The translations under genes were made by a program, and so were the position numbers. A DNA stretch of 64,000 nucleotides, from the NCBI RefSeq assembly GCF_037154085.1, contig NZ_JBANRM010000003.1:531613-595612 (forward strand), in the 5' to 3' direction. The notes under the pieces are model-generated. The model worked only from the letters and a program-made list of their open reading frames with translations. It searched no databases and was not told the DNA's origin. Each line of letters begins with the position of its first letter. Positions within the stretch are counted from its first letter, which is position 1. This document shows positions 17,403 through 26,192 of this stretch, piece after piece. This DNA comes from Andeanibacterium fulvum (GTDB lineage Bacteria > Pseudomonadota > Alphaproteobacteria > Sphingomonadales > Sphingomonadaceae).

Positions 17403-17494
17403 GTTTCCGCTCCCATGCAGGGCGGGCTCCCCGCGAGCCCTTCTATAAGGGGACGAGCGGGAAGCGGTTTGCCGCCAACTGTCCGAAAAATATT

Positions 17495-18112
17495 TCAGCC
17501 TTGGGCGACTTCGTCCCGCTGCAGCGCGTCTTCGGCCTGGGGTTCCGCCGTGTCTCTGTCCATGTCTCTGCCAATGTCTCTGGCCGTGTCTCTGGCCGCG
17601 TCCGGGTTAAGCGCCCGGCCCAGCAGCACCACGGCCCGCGCAAGCCGCTTCTCCATGGTGGACAGGCTGATGCCCAGTTCACTGGCGATTTCACGGGGTG
17701 GCTGCTCGTCGAACCGGCGGCGGATGAACACCGTGCGGCAGCGTTCGGGCATGGAGCCGAGCGCGGCATTGACCCGCACCATCATTTCCCGGCCGGACAA
17801 GGTGCGGAACTGATCCGGCGCATCGTCTTCCACGTCGAAATCGTCGATCTCGGAAATACGCTGGAATTCGACGATTTTCGCCCGGCGCAGCCGCTCGATC
17901 GAAATGTTGCGCAACATGCGCAGGACATAATGGCGCGGATTGCCGATCGATGCCCAGCCATCCATGGCAAACAGCCGGACGAAGGCCTCCTGCACCAGAT
18001 CGGAGGCGGCATCCGGATCGCGCTCGAGCCGCCGCGCGGCGTCCAGAAATGCGGGTTCGTGAGGCAGAACCTCGTCGATGAACCAGCGATCTATGGGGCG
18101 CAGAGCGGACAT
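17495..18112 (-). CDS. ECF sigma factor, FecI-like
   Basis: A 205-residue ECF sigma factor heading a sigma-FecR-TBDR-phoD series. Region 2 is visible as DLVQEAFVRLFAMDGW and PRHYVLRMLRNISIERLRR, and region 4 as LGSMPERCRTVFIRRRFDEQPPREIASELGISLSTMEKRLARAV. The C-terminus carries a hydrophilic extension in which an RDxx tetrapeptide is repeated four times (RDTARDIGRDMDRDTA), encoded by a 12-bp tandem repeat. This tail is unusual for the family. The ATG at 18112 precedes all conserved sigma regions. Confidence 0.88.
   Translation of the reverse strand: MSALRPIDRWFIDEVLPHEPAFLDAARRLERDPDAASDLVQEAFVRLFAMDGWASIGNPRHYVLRMLRNISIERLRRAKIVEFQRISEIDDFDVEDDAPDQFRTLSGREMMVRVNAALGSMPERCRTVFIRRRFDEQPPREIASELGISLSTMEKRLARAVVLLGRALNPDAARDTARDIGRDMDRDTAEPQAEDALQRDEVAQG
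17551..17598. repeat. 12-bp tandem repeat inside the sigma gene
   Basis: Four consecutive 12-base units beginning TGTCTCTG (17551, 17563, 17575, 17587); the last two are identical. They keep the reading frame and encode an RDxx repeat near the sigma factor C-terminus. Copy number could vary without frameshift. Confidence 0.85.
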
Positions 18113-18209
18113 CGGGCCTGACGAAAGGATGGAGTTCCGCTGGCCGCTAGGGGGCGATTGTTGCCGCCCGGTGACAGGGGCTCGGCGAGGGGCTCGGCGC
18201 CCCCCGGCC

Positions 18210-20573
18210 TCAGAACTTGCAGTGCGCTGCCAGGCTCAGGCTGGTCGGTGCCTGCGGCGTATATTGCCGCATCGCCGAAAAGCGCAGGGGATTGCCGAAT
18301 GCGAACTGGTCGGCACTGGAAGCGAACAGATTGTCGAGGTCCAGCGAGAAATCGACGCGGCCAAGATCAATCCGGGCCTGCAGGCCGCTTTCGAGATAAT
18401 TGCCGATCGGGCGATCCACTGCCGGATCAAAGCTCAGCCTCGCCGGGCCGACATAGCGCAGCCTGACCCGCAGCGAGGCTTCCGCATCGCCCAGCGCGAA
18501 GGAATAGGCCAGCGCAGCGCGCAAGGTATATTCCGGGACCACGGGAAGCCGCCGATCCTCCAGAGCGATGCCCAGATCGTTCCGCACAAGGCGCGCGTCC
18601 TGATACGACCCGCCGGCAGTGAGCAGCCACGCTGCATCCAGCGGCAGGCTTAACGATCCTTCGAAGCCGATGATTTCCGCATTCCCCGCATTCTCGGTCT
18701 CGATCAGTCCGTCGGGTTGCAGCATGTCGGACTGAACGTCTTGCCAGCGCGTGAAATAGGCGCCCAGATCCAGATGCCCACGCCCGCCGATCTGCTGGCG
18801 CCAGCCGGCCTCGAAAGTTTCCAATTCGTCGCCCTTCAGGCGGTCGAGTTCTCCGGAACCATTGATGTCCAGCCCGCCCTGCCGGATCGCCGAACCATAG
18901 CGCAGATAGGCCAGATGGCTGCTGTCAGGTCGCCAGGACAGGGCAAAAGCGGGCGTCATGCCGCTCCGCCCCAGATCGCTCGTCTGTGGGCCGGATGCAA
19001 GCAGGCGCGTTTCCGAAACGCTGCTGTGGAACAGGCGGGCCCCCGCATCGACGGCAAACCCGGAACCGAGCGGCACGGAAAGGTCCCCAAAGGCGGAAAG
19101 GTCGGTCGTGATCCGGCGATCGTCGTCAATCGACAGGCGATCCGCGGCGGAGGCCAGGAACCAGATGTCGTGCTGGCGTGCCTCAAGGGCGGAAAGGCCC
19201 GCCAGCCACTTTACGCCGCCCAGCTCTCCGCTGATCCGCGCTTCATTGTCCCATACGCGATAGGTCCGCTCCATATTGAGCGTGAGCGGATCGGGAAGGC
19301 CGAACCCGGCCGCGCCCTGTGTCGCATCGTAAGTGTCGTTCACTTCGTGCCAGGTCATCGCGCTGCTGAATACGATGCTCGCCCTCTCGCCCTCGCGTGC
19401 GATCTTCAGCGAGACATGGCGCAGGTCATTATCGTGCGGTTCCGGCAACTGGGCCGGGCGCGAGCGGGCGTTGGGCCGATAGACATATTGGCTGTCCTGC
19501 GCCTCGCGCCATTGGCCGAAGCCCGTCAGATCGACTTGCCAGCCCCCGCCCGCATCCACTGCCAGCCCAAGCCGCGCACCCAATGTCCGGCCGGAATTGC
19601 TGTCCTTCCGGCTGCCCGTGTCGATCCAGCCGGCATCCTTGCGCGAATATCCCACCAGCCTGACACCCGCCACGCCGGGCTGCAGGGGCAGGTTCGCGAC
19701 TGCCGCAATGTCGTAGCCAAGGCCTCCCCCGGCCAGCACCTCGGTTCCTCCGGAGAGCGAGAGAGACGCCTCGTCCAGATCAGGCTTGCGGGTGACGAGG
19801 TGATAGATGCCGCCCAGCGCGCCGGTGCCGTAGAGCGCGCCCTGCGGGCCCTTGAGCACTTCCGCGCGCTCCATATCCACCAGCAGGATATCCGGGTCCG
19901 GCGCGGCATAGGTCAGGCGTGCCTCGTCAAGGACGACGGCGACGGTCGACTGGCTCTCGCCATTGAAGGCGCTGTCTGAGACCCCGCGCAGAAACAGCCG
20001 GTTGCGGCCATGCCCCGAGGCGGTGAGCGTCATCCCGTCGATCTCGGAGGCCACGTCCGCCGTCTGGCCGCCCGCTCCCGGCGGGATCGCGGCACCATCG
20101 CCCAGCTCCACGACTGAGGCGGCCATGGGCAGGTCGAGCAGGCGGGAAGCGCGCTTGGTTGCCGTGACGATGATCGGCGCGCCGACGCCGTCCTCCGCGC
20201 GAGTGAGCCGTGGGGCGGGCTGGCGCGCGGGTGCGACGCGCGGCGCATCGCGCTCGATCCGCCAGGCTGTGGGGCCGACTTGCCGGGCATGATAGCCGGT
20301 GCCCTTGAGCAGCGCCTTGAGCGCGGCCTCCGGGCTCAAGCTGCCCTTCACGGGGCGGGTGCGGATATGCGGCAGAGTGCCGTCCGCCCCCACCGAGATG
20401 CCCGCCTCTCGCGAGAGCAGGGCTATTGCATCGCCGAGGGTGGCGGCGGGAATGTCGAGCCGGTGGCGCTCGCCCTCAGCGCTGGCCGGACTCCAGGCGA
20501 TAGCCATCGCCACTGCGGCCAAGCTCAAGGTCCATGAGCTGGGAAAGATCGCGCAGCGCCGCCTCACCATCAT
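18210..20573 (-). CDS. TonB-dependent transducer with STN domain, last gene of the biosynthetic operon
   Basis: A 787-residue TBDR. A signal peptide (ATG 20573, ending SPASA) is followed by an STN domain (RLDIPAATLGDAIALLSREAGISV, LKALLKGTGYHA), IIVTATKRASRLLDLPMAASV, a plug (RNRLFLRGVSDSAFNGE, AEVLKGPQGALYGTGALGGIYHLVTRKP) and a barrel ending SLSLAAHCKF. The plug pattern resembles the FyuA/pesticin-receptor-like subgroup. Its start lies about 98 bases inside the 3' end of the fecR gene in another frame; an internal ATG at 20506 would destroy the signal peptide. It presumably reports on and imports the product or target of the upstream pathway. Confidence 0.88.
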   Translation of the reverse strand: MMVRRRCAIFPSSWTLSLAAVAMAIAWSPASAEGERHRLDIPAATLGDAIALLSREAGISVGADGTLPHIRTRPVKGSLSPEAALKALLKGTGYHARQVGPTAWRIERDAPRVAPARQPAPRLTRAEDGVGAPIIVTATKRASRLLDLPMAASVVELGDGAAIPPGAGGQTADVASEIDGMTLTASGHGRNRLFLRGVSDSAFNGESQSTVAVVLDEARLTYAAPDPDILLVDMERAEVLKGPQGALYGTGALGGIYHLVTRKPDLDEASLSLSGGTEVLAGGGLGYDIAAVANLPLQPGVAGVRLVGYSRKDAGWIDTGSRKDSNSGRTLGARLGLAVDAGGGWQVDLTGFGQWREAQDSQYVYRPNARSRPAQLPEPHDNDLRHVSLKIAREGERASIVFSSAMTWHEVNDTYDATQGAAGFGLPDPLTLNMERTYRVWDNEARISGELGGVKWLAGLSALEARQHDIWFLASAADRLSIDDDRRITTDLSAFGDLSVPLGSGFAVDAGARLFHSSVSETRLLASGPQTSDLGRSGMTPAFALSWRPDSSHLAYLRYGSAIRQGGLDINGSGELDRLKGDELETFEAGWRQQIGGRGHLDLGAYFTRWQDVQSDMLQPDGLIETENAGNAEIIGFEGSLSLPLDAAWLLTAGGSYQDARLVRNDLGIALEDRRLPVVPEYTLRAALAYSFALGDAEASLRVRLRYVGPARLSFDPAVDRPIGNYLESGLQARIDLGRVDFSLDLDNLFASSADQFAFGNPLRFSAMRQYTPQAPTSLSLAAHCKF

Positions 20574-21435
20574 GGATGACCAGGGTTCCCGTAAATCGCC
20601 GGGTGCGCACAGAATCCGCCACCGACACCTTGACCCCCGCATAGCGGCTGAGATCGGCCGCGACCAGCGGCAAGGGCGCGGCATCGAAAGACAATCTGCC
20701 CTGGCGCCATTCGCCCGCCTTGCCGGCGGGGATGGCCGCGACCTGCGCCGTGCCTCCGGCTGGATCGAACGTCACCCCATGGCCCGCGGCAAGCCGCAGC
20801 GGCTGGCCCAGCGCCTCGGACGAGACGCGCACTTCGCCCTCTGCCACCTGCACCCGCACCTGCCCGGCGGCGGACTGGACATCGAACTGAGTACCGATAT
20901 CGCTGATTTCCAGCTCCCCGGCCGTGATCGCCAGAGAGCGCGAGGGATCGTGGCGAATGTCGAACCATGCACCGCCTTCCAGCGCGATGCGTTCCTCTTC
21001 GCGGCCTTCGATCCGGATGGTGCTGTGCGGCGCCAGTTCGATGCGCGAGCCATCCTCCAGCGCGATCAGCCGGGAATCCATCCCTGTCGCATAGGTCGCG
21101 GCCCCGCCGCCGCCGAACTGCCAGACAGCCAGCGCGGCCACGAGCGAGGCAGCAAGTGCGCCCCCAGCCCAGCGCATTGCGGAAAACCGCCGCACTGGCG
21201 CGGGGGGCGCATCCTCGCCCGCCCAATCGTCATTCGCGACAGCTTCTGCGGGAGCAAGCAGGTCCGCGTGATCCTCCAGCAAGGCATCGGCCAGCGCCAC
21301 CTGGTCGAACGCCGTGCGATGGCGCGGATCTGCCTCGAGCCACTGAGTGAAGGCGTCCCAATCCATGGCATCGCCAAGGCTGGCCAGATGCCAGGCTGCC
21401 GCCTGTTCGATAATCGCCTGTTCCGTATCCGTCAT
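20476..21435 (-). CDS. FecR-family anti-sigma factor
   Basis: A 319-residue sensor. The N-terminal region (QAAAWHLASLGDAMDWDAFTQWLEADPRHRTAFDQV) is the DUF4880-type sigma-binding helix set. A transmembrane helix follows (ALAASLVAALAVWQFGG), then the FecR domain (GMDSRLIALEDGSRIELAPHSTIRI, GGAWFDIRHDPSRSLAI, ISDIGTQFDV) and a C-terminal STN-like part (DLSRYAGVKVSVAD). ATG 21435 overlaps the sigma stop as ATGA, indicating translational coupling. Its 3' end overlaps the start of the TBDR gene. Confidence 0.9.
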   Translation of the reverse strand: MTDTEQAIIEQAAAWHLASLGDAMDWDAFTQWLEADPRHRTAFDQVALADALLEDHADLLAPAEAVANDDWAGEDAPPAPVRRFSAMRWAGGALAASLVAALAVWQFGGGGAATYATGMDSRLIALEDGSRIELAPHSTIRIEGREEERIALEGGAWFDIRHDPSRSLAITAGELEISDIGTQFDVQSAAGQVRVQVAEGEVRVSSEALGQPLRLAAGHGVTFDPAGGTAQVAAIPAGKAGEWRQGRLSFDAAPLPLVAADLSRYAGVKVSVADSVRTRRFTGTLVIHDGEAALRDLSQLMDLELGRSGDGYRLESGQR

Positions 21436-22076
21436 GTCACTTGCCCCGCAGGCGGAACCTGTCCGCCGGGCGTCCCCGCTTTTCCAGACGCCGCCGCGCC
21501 ATACAATCCACAGTCCGCCAGTGCATTGCGCAGATGTTTCATCGCCAGCGCCAGATGCTTTTCCACCCCGCTGCGGCTGATACCAAGGATTTGCGCGATT
21601 TCCCCCTGCGACTTGCCCTCGAAACGATAGAGCCGCAACGCCTCGCGAGCACCCGGCGGCAGGCTGGCCACGGCCTTGCGCACCAGTTCCGCCTCCTGCC
21701 GGCGGGACGCTTCCTCTTCCGCATTCGGCGTGGGATCGGGGCGGTCTTCCGGCACGGCGTCTGCCCCGGCTTCCTCCACGATCCACTTGCGGTCGCGAAC
21801 CATTGCCCGGCGCCGCATCTTCAGCGCATCGAGCACGATATTGTTCGCCATGCGAAACAGATAGGCCCGCCCATCGCCGATCGGGCCGCTGGGCTGGCGC
21901 GAGGCCTTGATCCACAATTCCTGCAGGTGATCCTCCGCCTCGGCGGGATCGCCGCAACGCGCGGCAAGGAAACGCAGCAATTCCCCGCGATGCTGTTCCA
22001 GCACCCGGGCAAGGCCTGCTGCCTGTGCCGCGCTGTCATCGGGAACCATTGCTTCCCCCGGCCCAAATGGCTTCAT
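21432..22076 (-). CDS. ECF sigma factor
   Basis: A 214-residue ECF sigma factor. Region 2 is seen in AEAEDHLQELWIKASRQ and GRAYLFRMANNIVLDALKMRRRA; region 4 in VASLPPGAREALRLYRFEGKSQGEIAQILGISRSGVEKHLALAMKHLRNAL. ATG 22076 overlaps the methyltransferase stop as ATGA and its own stop overlaps the fecR start the same way. Placing a sigma gene inside a metabolic operon suggests that product sensing feeds back on the whole transcript. Confidence 0.88.
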   Translation of the reverse strand: MKPFGPGEAMVPDDSAAQAAGLARVLEQHRGELLRFLAARCGDPAEAEDHLQELWIKASRQPSGPIGDGRAYLFRMANNIVLDALKMRRRAMVRDRKWIVEEAGADAVPEDRPDPTPNAEEEASRRQEAELVRKAVASLPPGAREALRLYRFEGKSQGEIAQILGISRSGVEKHLALAMKHLRNALADCGLYGAAASGKAGTPGGQVPPAGQVT

Positions 22077-22687
22077 CGCACCGCCCTGACCAGCAGTCCA
22101 CGGACCGAGCGCGTTACCGGCACTTCCTGCACCCAAATACGTTCCGGCACAAATCCCCCCGCGACAAGGGCCGCCGCGAGTTCCTTCCGGTCGAACAGGC
22201 GGTGCCTGCCCGCGCGGGCGAATTGCCAGCGGGCCATGGTCTCGCGATGAGTGACATAGGCGACCAGCCGCCCGCCGGGCTTGAGGGCACGGTGGATGGC
22301 GCTGGCCATCCGCCCCTGCCGGTCCGCGAAATAGAGCACGTTGAGCAGTAGGGCCGCATCGAAGGATTCTTCGGCCAGGGGCGCAGTCTCGACCGCGCCC
22401 GAAATCAACAGCGCCCGGCCCCGCAGGCGGCGCGTGGCAGCTTCCAGCATCGTCACCGACGGGTCGATGCCGACGCCCCGGATATCGGCCCGGCGCAGCA
22501 GGCCTTCCAGCGCCGCGCCAGTGCCGCATCCGGCATCCAGAATCCGTTCCCCATCGCGTGGGGCCAGCAGATCGAGCGCCAGCCGGGTAGGCACCCGGTT
22601 GGCAATGTCCATCGCCCCGCCCAGCAAGCGGCCCATCATCCCCTGAGGCAGGGCCAGTTGCCCTGCCAGCCCTTCGGAAAATCCCAC
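22073..22687 (-). CDS. Class I SAM-dependent methyltransferase
   Basis: A 204-residue protein with the Rossmann methyltransferase pattern: motif I LDAGCGTGAALEGLL, GVGIDPSVTMLEAA for the acidic ribose-binding region, FDAALLLNVLYFA and ALKPGGRLVAYVTHRE. The GTG at 22687 is preferred because AAGG lies nine bases upstream and the preceding gene stops ten bases away; the longer frame runs into that gene. The acceptor molecule is unknown. The operon suggests a fatty-acyl or amino-acid-derived metabolite, by inference. Confidence 0.8.
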   Translation of the reverse strand: MGFSEGLAGQLALPQGMMGRLLGGAMDIANRVPTRLALDLLAPRDGERILDAGCGTGAALEGLLRRADIRGVGIDPSVTMLEAATRRLRGRALLISGAVETAPLAEESFDAALLLNVLYFADRQGRMASAIHRALKPGGRLVAYVTHRETMARWQFARAGRHRLFDRKELAAALVAGGFVPERIWVQEVPVTRSVRGLLVRAVR

Positions 22688-22697
22688 TCGCCGGGCC

Positions 22698-23345
22698 TTA
22701 CTTCGCCTTGGCGAGCAATGACTGGACTTCGCGGCGGCGGCCCGCATCCCATGCCGGGCGCGCCGGATCGTGCGGGGCCTTCAGTGCCCTTTGCAGATAG
22801 GATCGCGCGCCTGCCTTGTCGCCCTGATCGAGCAAATAATCGGCATAGAAATAATTGGCATCCAGCCCGTTCGGATCGAGCGCCAGCGCTTCCTTGAGCA
22901 ATTGCTGGGCGCGGCTCTTGTCACCGAAGCCGAGAGGCGAGCCGGGCACCTTGTAATACAGCACGCCCAGGCTCATCGCCGCGCCGCCATGGGCAGCCTT
23001 GGGATCGATCGCATAGGCCTTTGCCAGAATGTCATGCGCCTTCTTCGCCAGCCCCAGCTTGTGGAAGATGTTGGCGCGATTGGCCTGTTCGCTGGTGACG
23101 ATGCCCTGCCACAGCAGCGGCTCCGCCTTGCCGGGATAGCGCGCCACGAGAGTGGCGGCATCCTTCGCGAGCTTGTCCAGCGCCTGCGTCTGCGTGCTGG
23201 AGCCGCGCACTTCATAGGCGATATGCGCCCAATTATCGTTCACGGCCTTCACGTCCTCCGTCATCCCGGCAAAGGCGGCGCCGGGCATGGACAGGGCCAG
23301 CGCCGCGGCCAATGCGGCAACCATGGTGGGGCGAGTGATCTTCAT
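22698..23345 (-). CDS. Secreted TPR-containing protein
   Basis: A 215-residue periplasmic protein with signal peptide MKITRPTMVAALAAALALSMPGAAFA and helical repeat segments typical of tetratricopeptide proteins (ANRANIFHKLGLAKKAHDILAKAYAIDPKAAHGGA, AQQLLKEALALDPNGLDANYFYADYLLDQGDKAGARSYLQRAL). No enzymatic motif is visible, so it is likely a scaffold or periplasmic binding partner. It sits between the SDR and the methyltransferase, spaced 32 and 10 bases, in the same transcript. Confidence 0.75.
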   Translation of the reverse strand: MKITRPTMVAALAAALALSMPGAAFAGMTEDVKAVNDNWAHIAYEVRGSSTQTQALDKLAKDAATLVARYPGKAEPLLWQGIVTSEQANRANIFHKLGLAKKAHDILAKAYAIDPKAAHGGAAMSLGVLYYKVPGSPLGFGDKSRAQQLLKEALALDPNGLDANYFYADYLLDQGDKAGARSYLQRALKAPHDPARPAWDAGRRREVQSLLAKAK

Positions 23346-23377
23346 GCGGAAATTCCTTCTGCAACGGTCGGGAAGGG

Positions 23378-24133
23378 TCAGGAAAATTCGGCGCGGGCGC
23401 GCCTGATCTGCGAATTGAGGCCGCTGTCGACCAGCCTTGGAGCAAGCGCGTTGAGCGCCGCATAGAAGCGCTCCATCGCCCCGATATTCAGCGTGGGACG
23501 GCGTGAGAGGATCGCCGAAGCGATCCTCTGTGCGACCCATGCGGGCTCATCGGCTTTCATGCCGGTGATCTGGAGAAAGCGGGTAACCTCGCCATTGTTG
23601 AACGGCGTGCGCGCCGCGCGCGGATTGATATGCGTCACGGCAATTCCGCTGCCCTGCAATTCGCGGCGCAGGCTCTGGCTCAGTGCCGCAAGGCCCGCCT
23701 TGCTGGCGGAATAGGCCGCGAACCATGGATAGGGGATAGCACCGAGCACCGATCCGACATTGACGATCTGCCCGCCGCCGCGCCGGCGCATCGGGCCCGC
23801 GACCGCGCCGCACAGCACGGAAGGAACCAGCAGGTTCACCCGGTAGCATAGCGCAAGGGCATCGGCGGGCTGGCTTTCATGCAGGCCGAAACGCATCACG
23901 CCCGCGATGTTCACCAGAATGTCGGGCGGGCTTTCGGACAGGCGCCGCGCGAGCGCTTCGAGTGGCTCGTCGCCTGCCAGATCCACGATGATGGACTGAT
24001 CGCAGGCCGGGCATTCCACCCGGTCGACCCCGACCGTGCAGGCACCCGCTTCGCGCAGCAGGCGCGCCACCGGGGCGCCGATCCCGCCTGCCGCGCCCGT
24101 GACCACCACGGTTTGCCCTTCAAGCGGCTTCAT
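23378..24133 (-). CDS. Short-chain dehydrogenase/reductase
   Basis: A 251-residue NAD(P)-dependent oxidoreductase: cofactor loop VTGAAGGIGAPVAR, NIAGVMRFG, the catalytic Ser region VNVGSVLGAIPYPW and the YSASK motif. The C-terminal part (MERFYAALNALAPRLVDSGL) resembles lipid-modifying SDRs. ATG 24133 overlaps the end of the upstream ligase/HDO reading frame by 14 bases. Substrate unknown; it probably reduces a keto or aldehyde intermediate of the pathway encoded by the preceding genes. Confidence 0.85.
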   Translation of the reverse strand: MKPLEGQTVVVTGAAGGIGAPVARLLREAGACTVGVDRVECPACDQSIIVDLAGDEPLEALARRLSESPPDILVNIAGVMRFGLHESQPADALALCYRVNLLVPSVLCGAVAGPMRRRGGGQIVNVGSVLGAIPYPWFAAYSASKAGLAALSQSLRRELQGSGIAVTHINPRAARTPFNNGEVTRFLQITGMKADEPAWVAQRIASAILSRRPTLNIGAMERFYAALNALAPRLVDSGLNSQIRRARAEFS

Positions 24134-24473
24134 GGGCAGGCTCCAGCTCGATCGAGGCGAAGACGCCGCCGAACAGGCCGAACATCTCCCTTGCCATCCG
24201 CACGACCGCATCCCGGTCGGCCGGATCGGCGAAGGAATTCACCAGCCGGGCAAAGAAGGCCATGTGGTGCTGATCGAGCGCGCCGTGGGACGTGAGGTAC
24301 GTGAAGGCCTGAGGCGGCAGGCCGAGATTTTCGGCCACCGCGCTTGCCCCGCGCTGCGCCAGTGCCACGCTGACGCTTTCCAGCACATAGACCGTGCCGA
24401 AGAAGGACACCGGATTGCCCTCGCGGATGGAGCGATAGGCATGGTTCACCATGGCGCGGGTGGCAGGTGCGGG
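24120..24473 (-). pseudogene. C-terminal part of the HDO domain, behind an in-frame TAG
   Basis: This stretch is in the same frame as the ligase gene and continues its heme-oxygenase-like domain directly after TAG 24476-24474. It begins PAPATRAMVNHAYRSI and contains SFFGTVYVLESVSVAL and the metal-ligand-type segment LTSHGALDQHHMAFF. The first internal ATG (24452) has no ribosome-binding site, so independent translation is unlikely. Either the stop is a true nonsense mutation, it is read through, or it is a sequencing error. A complete HDO needs both halves because the candidate metal ligands are split between them. Confidence 0.75.
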
Positions 24474-26192
24474 CTAGCCGTGGCGCACGGCCTCGGCATT
24501 GCCGCCCGCAGCCGCGATATCGGAAAGTATCCACTCCTCGTGGCCTTCTTCCTCCTCGATATAATCGTCGAGCGCGGCAATCAGTTCGGGCCGGTGGCGC
24601 AGCCGCTCATGCGCGGCGCACATCAGCGGCACTGTGTGTTTCACATGGTGATAGGCCTGCGTCAGGTAATCGAGATAGGCCTGCCGGGTGATCGTACCGG
24701 TGAGCCCGGCCTGCAATTGCGGGATGGCAAGGAAGGCCAGCCTCTCGCGGACAGTGGCGGCTTCCAGCACAGTGAAGAAGTCGGGCTCGCCCGAGCAATA
24801 GGCGGCGAGGATTTCCTTGCGACGCAGGCGGCCATTGCCGGTCAGCCGTCCGTTTCCGGGCGTGAAATGCGCCGTCTCGCGCCAGCGGGCGATCCGGGCA
24901 TAGGGCGGCAATTGGGCATTGACCGCCGCGACCGCCGCAGACAGGTCCGCAACCGGGCTGGCGGGCACCAGCAGCGCCTCGGGAGCGGGCAAGCCGTCGC
25001 CATAGACCATGGCCTGTGCGATCTCGGGGCGGGCAGCCAGGCTCGCCTCGATCCATTCGGGCGAGATGTTGCGGCCGAAGCTGGTGACGATCAGGCTGGA
25101 CTTGCGCCCTTCGATCCATAGCCGCCCCATATCGTCGATCCGGCCGATATCGCCGGTGGCGAATGGCCCCGGCTGGCGGTCCTCGCCGCCCGTGCCACCC
25201 ACTGTGCCAAGGCAGAGCGGACCATCGAGAACGATCTCGCCATCGTCGGCGATACGCACCTGCATGTGGCCGAGCGGCTTGCCGACGGAACCGGGCTCGC
25301 TTGCGCTCCCATCCTCCAGCGCGACGACCGAGGCGCATTCGGTGAGGCCATAGCCCTGCCGCACTGGCAGGCCGAGCGCCCTTGCCCGTGCGAGCAGGGC
25401 TGGCGGAACATGCGCCCCGCCCACTGCGACCAGCGTCAGCTGCGGCAGGCGCGTGCCGCTCCGCTCCATCGCGGCGACAAGCCCGGCGAGATATTCCGGC
25501 ACCAGGATCAGCGATGTGATCCCGAACCGCCCGATCGCCCGCAGCATCTCCGCGAAATCGGGGCGGAAAGGATCGGCCAGCCCGACGTCGGCCTGTGGCG
25601 GGCAGACATAGGTGCCCCCGGCCAGCAGCGTGGCGAAGAAGCCCGCGACCGTTTCCAGCAGGATACCCGGCGGCAGCAGGGCCAGATGCCGGCCTGCATG
25701 GCGCATGCCGACCGCCTCGACCACCGAAGCGGCCACGGCAAGCATGTGATCGGCCGACAGGCAGACGCCCCTGGGCGTGCCGGTGGAGCCGGAGGTAAAG
25801 GTTATCCGCGCCGTCCCGGGGGGCAATGGGGGGGACGGCGCGGTCTCACGGTGCCCGGCGCGCTCACTGGGGACACGATCGGAGATCATCCGGGCACCGC
25901 AAGCCGTAATCGCGTGTCTGGTCTGCTCTGGCGTGAAGAACAAAGGCAGGGAGAGGACGGGAATGGCCGCCTCCAGCAAGGCAAGGTCGCTTATGGCCTG
26001 CCGCACGCCGTGATCGAGCTGCATCGCCGCCGGGACATCCGGGGCCATGTCGCGCGCCAGCACGCGGGCCGTATCCGCAACGATGCGGGCCAGTTCGGCA
26101 TAAGTGACAGGCTCGCCCGCACCGGGATCGAGCGCGATGCGCCGGGGATCGGCGGCGGCATGGGCCGCCAGGGCTTCGAGCAGGATGGTCAT
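24474..26192 (-). CDS. AMP-forming acyl/aryl ligase fused to N-terminal half of an HDO domain
   Basis: A 572-residue product before the amber stop. Residues 1 to about 470 are an adenylating enzyme: ITFTSGSTGTPRGVC (A3), GYGLTECASVV (A5), ATGDIGRIDDMGRLWIEGR (A7/A8) and a tail GNGRLTGNGRLRR where the usual A10 lysine motif NGK reads NGR. The rest begins a heme-oxygenase-like diiron domain (AYHHVKHTVPLM, YIEEEEGHEEWILSD). ATG 26192 overlaps the upstream gene as ATGA. Activation of a carboxylic acid followed by oxidation on the same chain is the likely chemistry, comparable in fold to UndA-type and other HDO enzymes. The stop at 24474 may abolish the second activity. Confidence 0.8.
   Translation of the reverse strand: MTILLEALAAHAAADPRRIALDPGAGEPVTYAELARIVADTARVLARDMAPDVPAAMQLDHGVRQAISDLALLEAAIPVLSLPLFFTPEQTRHAITACGARMISDRVPSERAGHRETAPSPPLPPGTARITFTSGSTGTPRGVCLSADHMLAVAASVVEAVGMRHAGRHLALLPPGILLETVAGFFATLLAGGTYVCPPQADVGLADPFRPDFAEMLRAIGRFGITSLILVPEYLAGLVAAMERSGTRLPQLTLVAVGGAHVPPALLARARALGLPVRQGYGLTECASVVALEDGSASEPGSVGKPLGHMQVRIADDGEIVLDGPLCLGTVGGTGGEDRQPGPFATGDIGRIDDMGRLWIEGRKSSLIVTSFGRNISPEWIEASLAARPEIAQAMVYGDGLPAPEALLVPASPVADLSAAVAAVNAQLPPYARIARWRETAHFTPGNGRLTGNGRLRRKEILAAYCSGEPDFFTVLEAATVRERLAFLAIPQLQAGLTGTITRQAYLDYLTQAYHHVKHTVPLMCAAHERLRHRPELIAALDDYIEEEEGHEEWILSDIAAAGGNAEAVRHG

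Noticed and set aside
21436..21957. N-terminal extension of the second FecR
   Set aside because: It overlaps the sigma gene in another frame; ATG 21435 gives the standard FecR N-terminus.
24120..24452. Separate small gene starting at ATG 24452
   Set aside because: No ribosome-binding site, and the frame continues the upstream HDO domain across the TAG, so it is a fragment and not an independent gene.
24474..24476. Pyrrolysine insertion at the amber codon
   Set aside because: No pylT or pylS is seen, and such systems are not expected in this lineage; a mutation or error is simpler.
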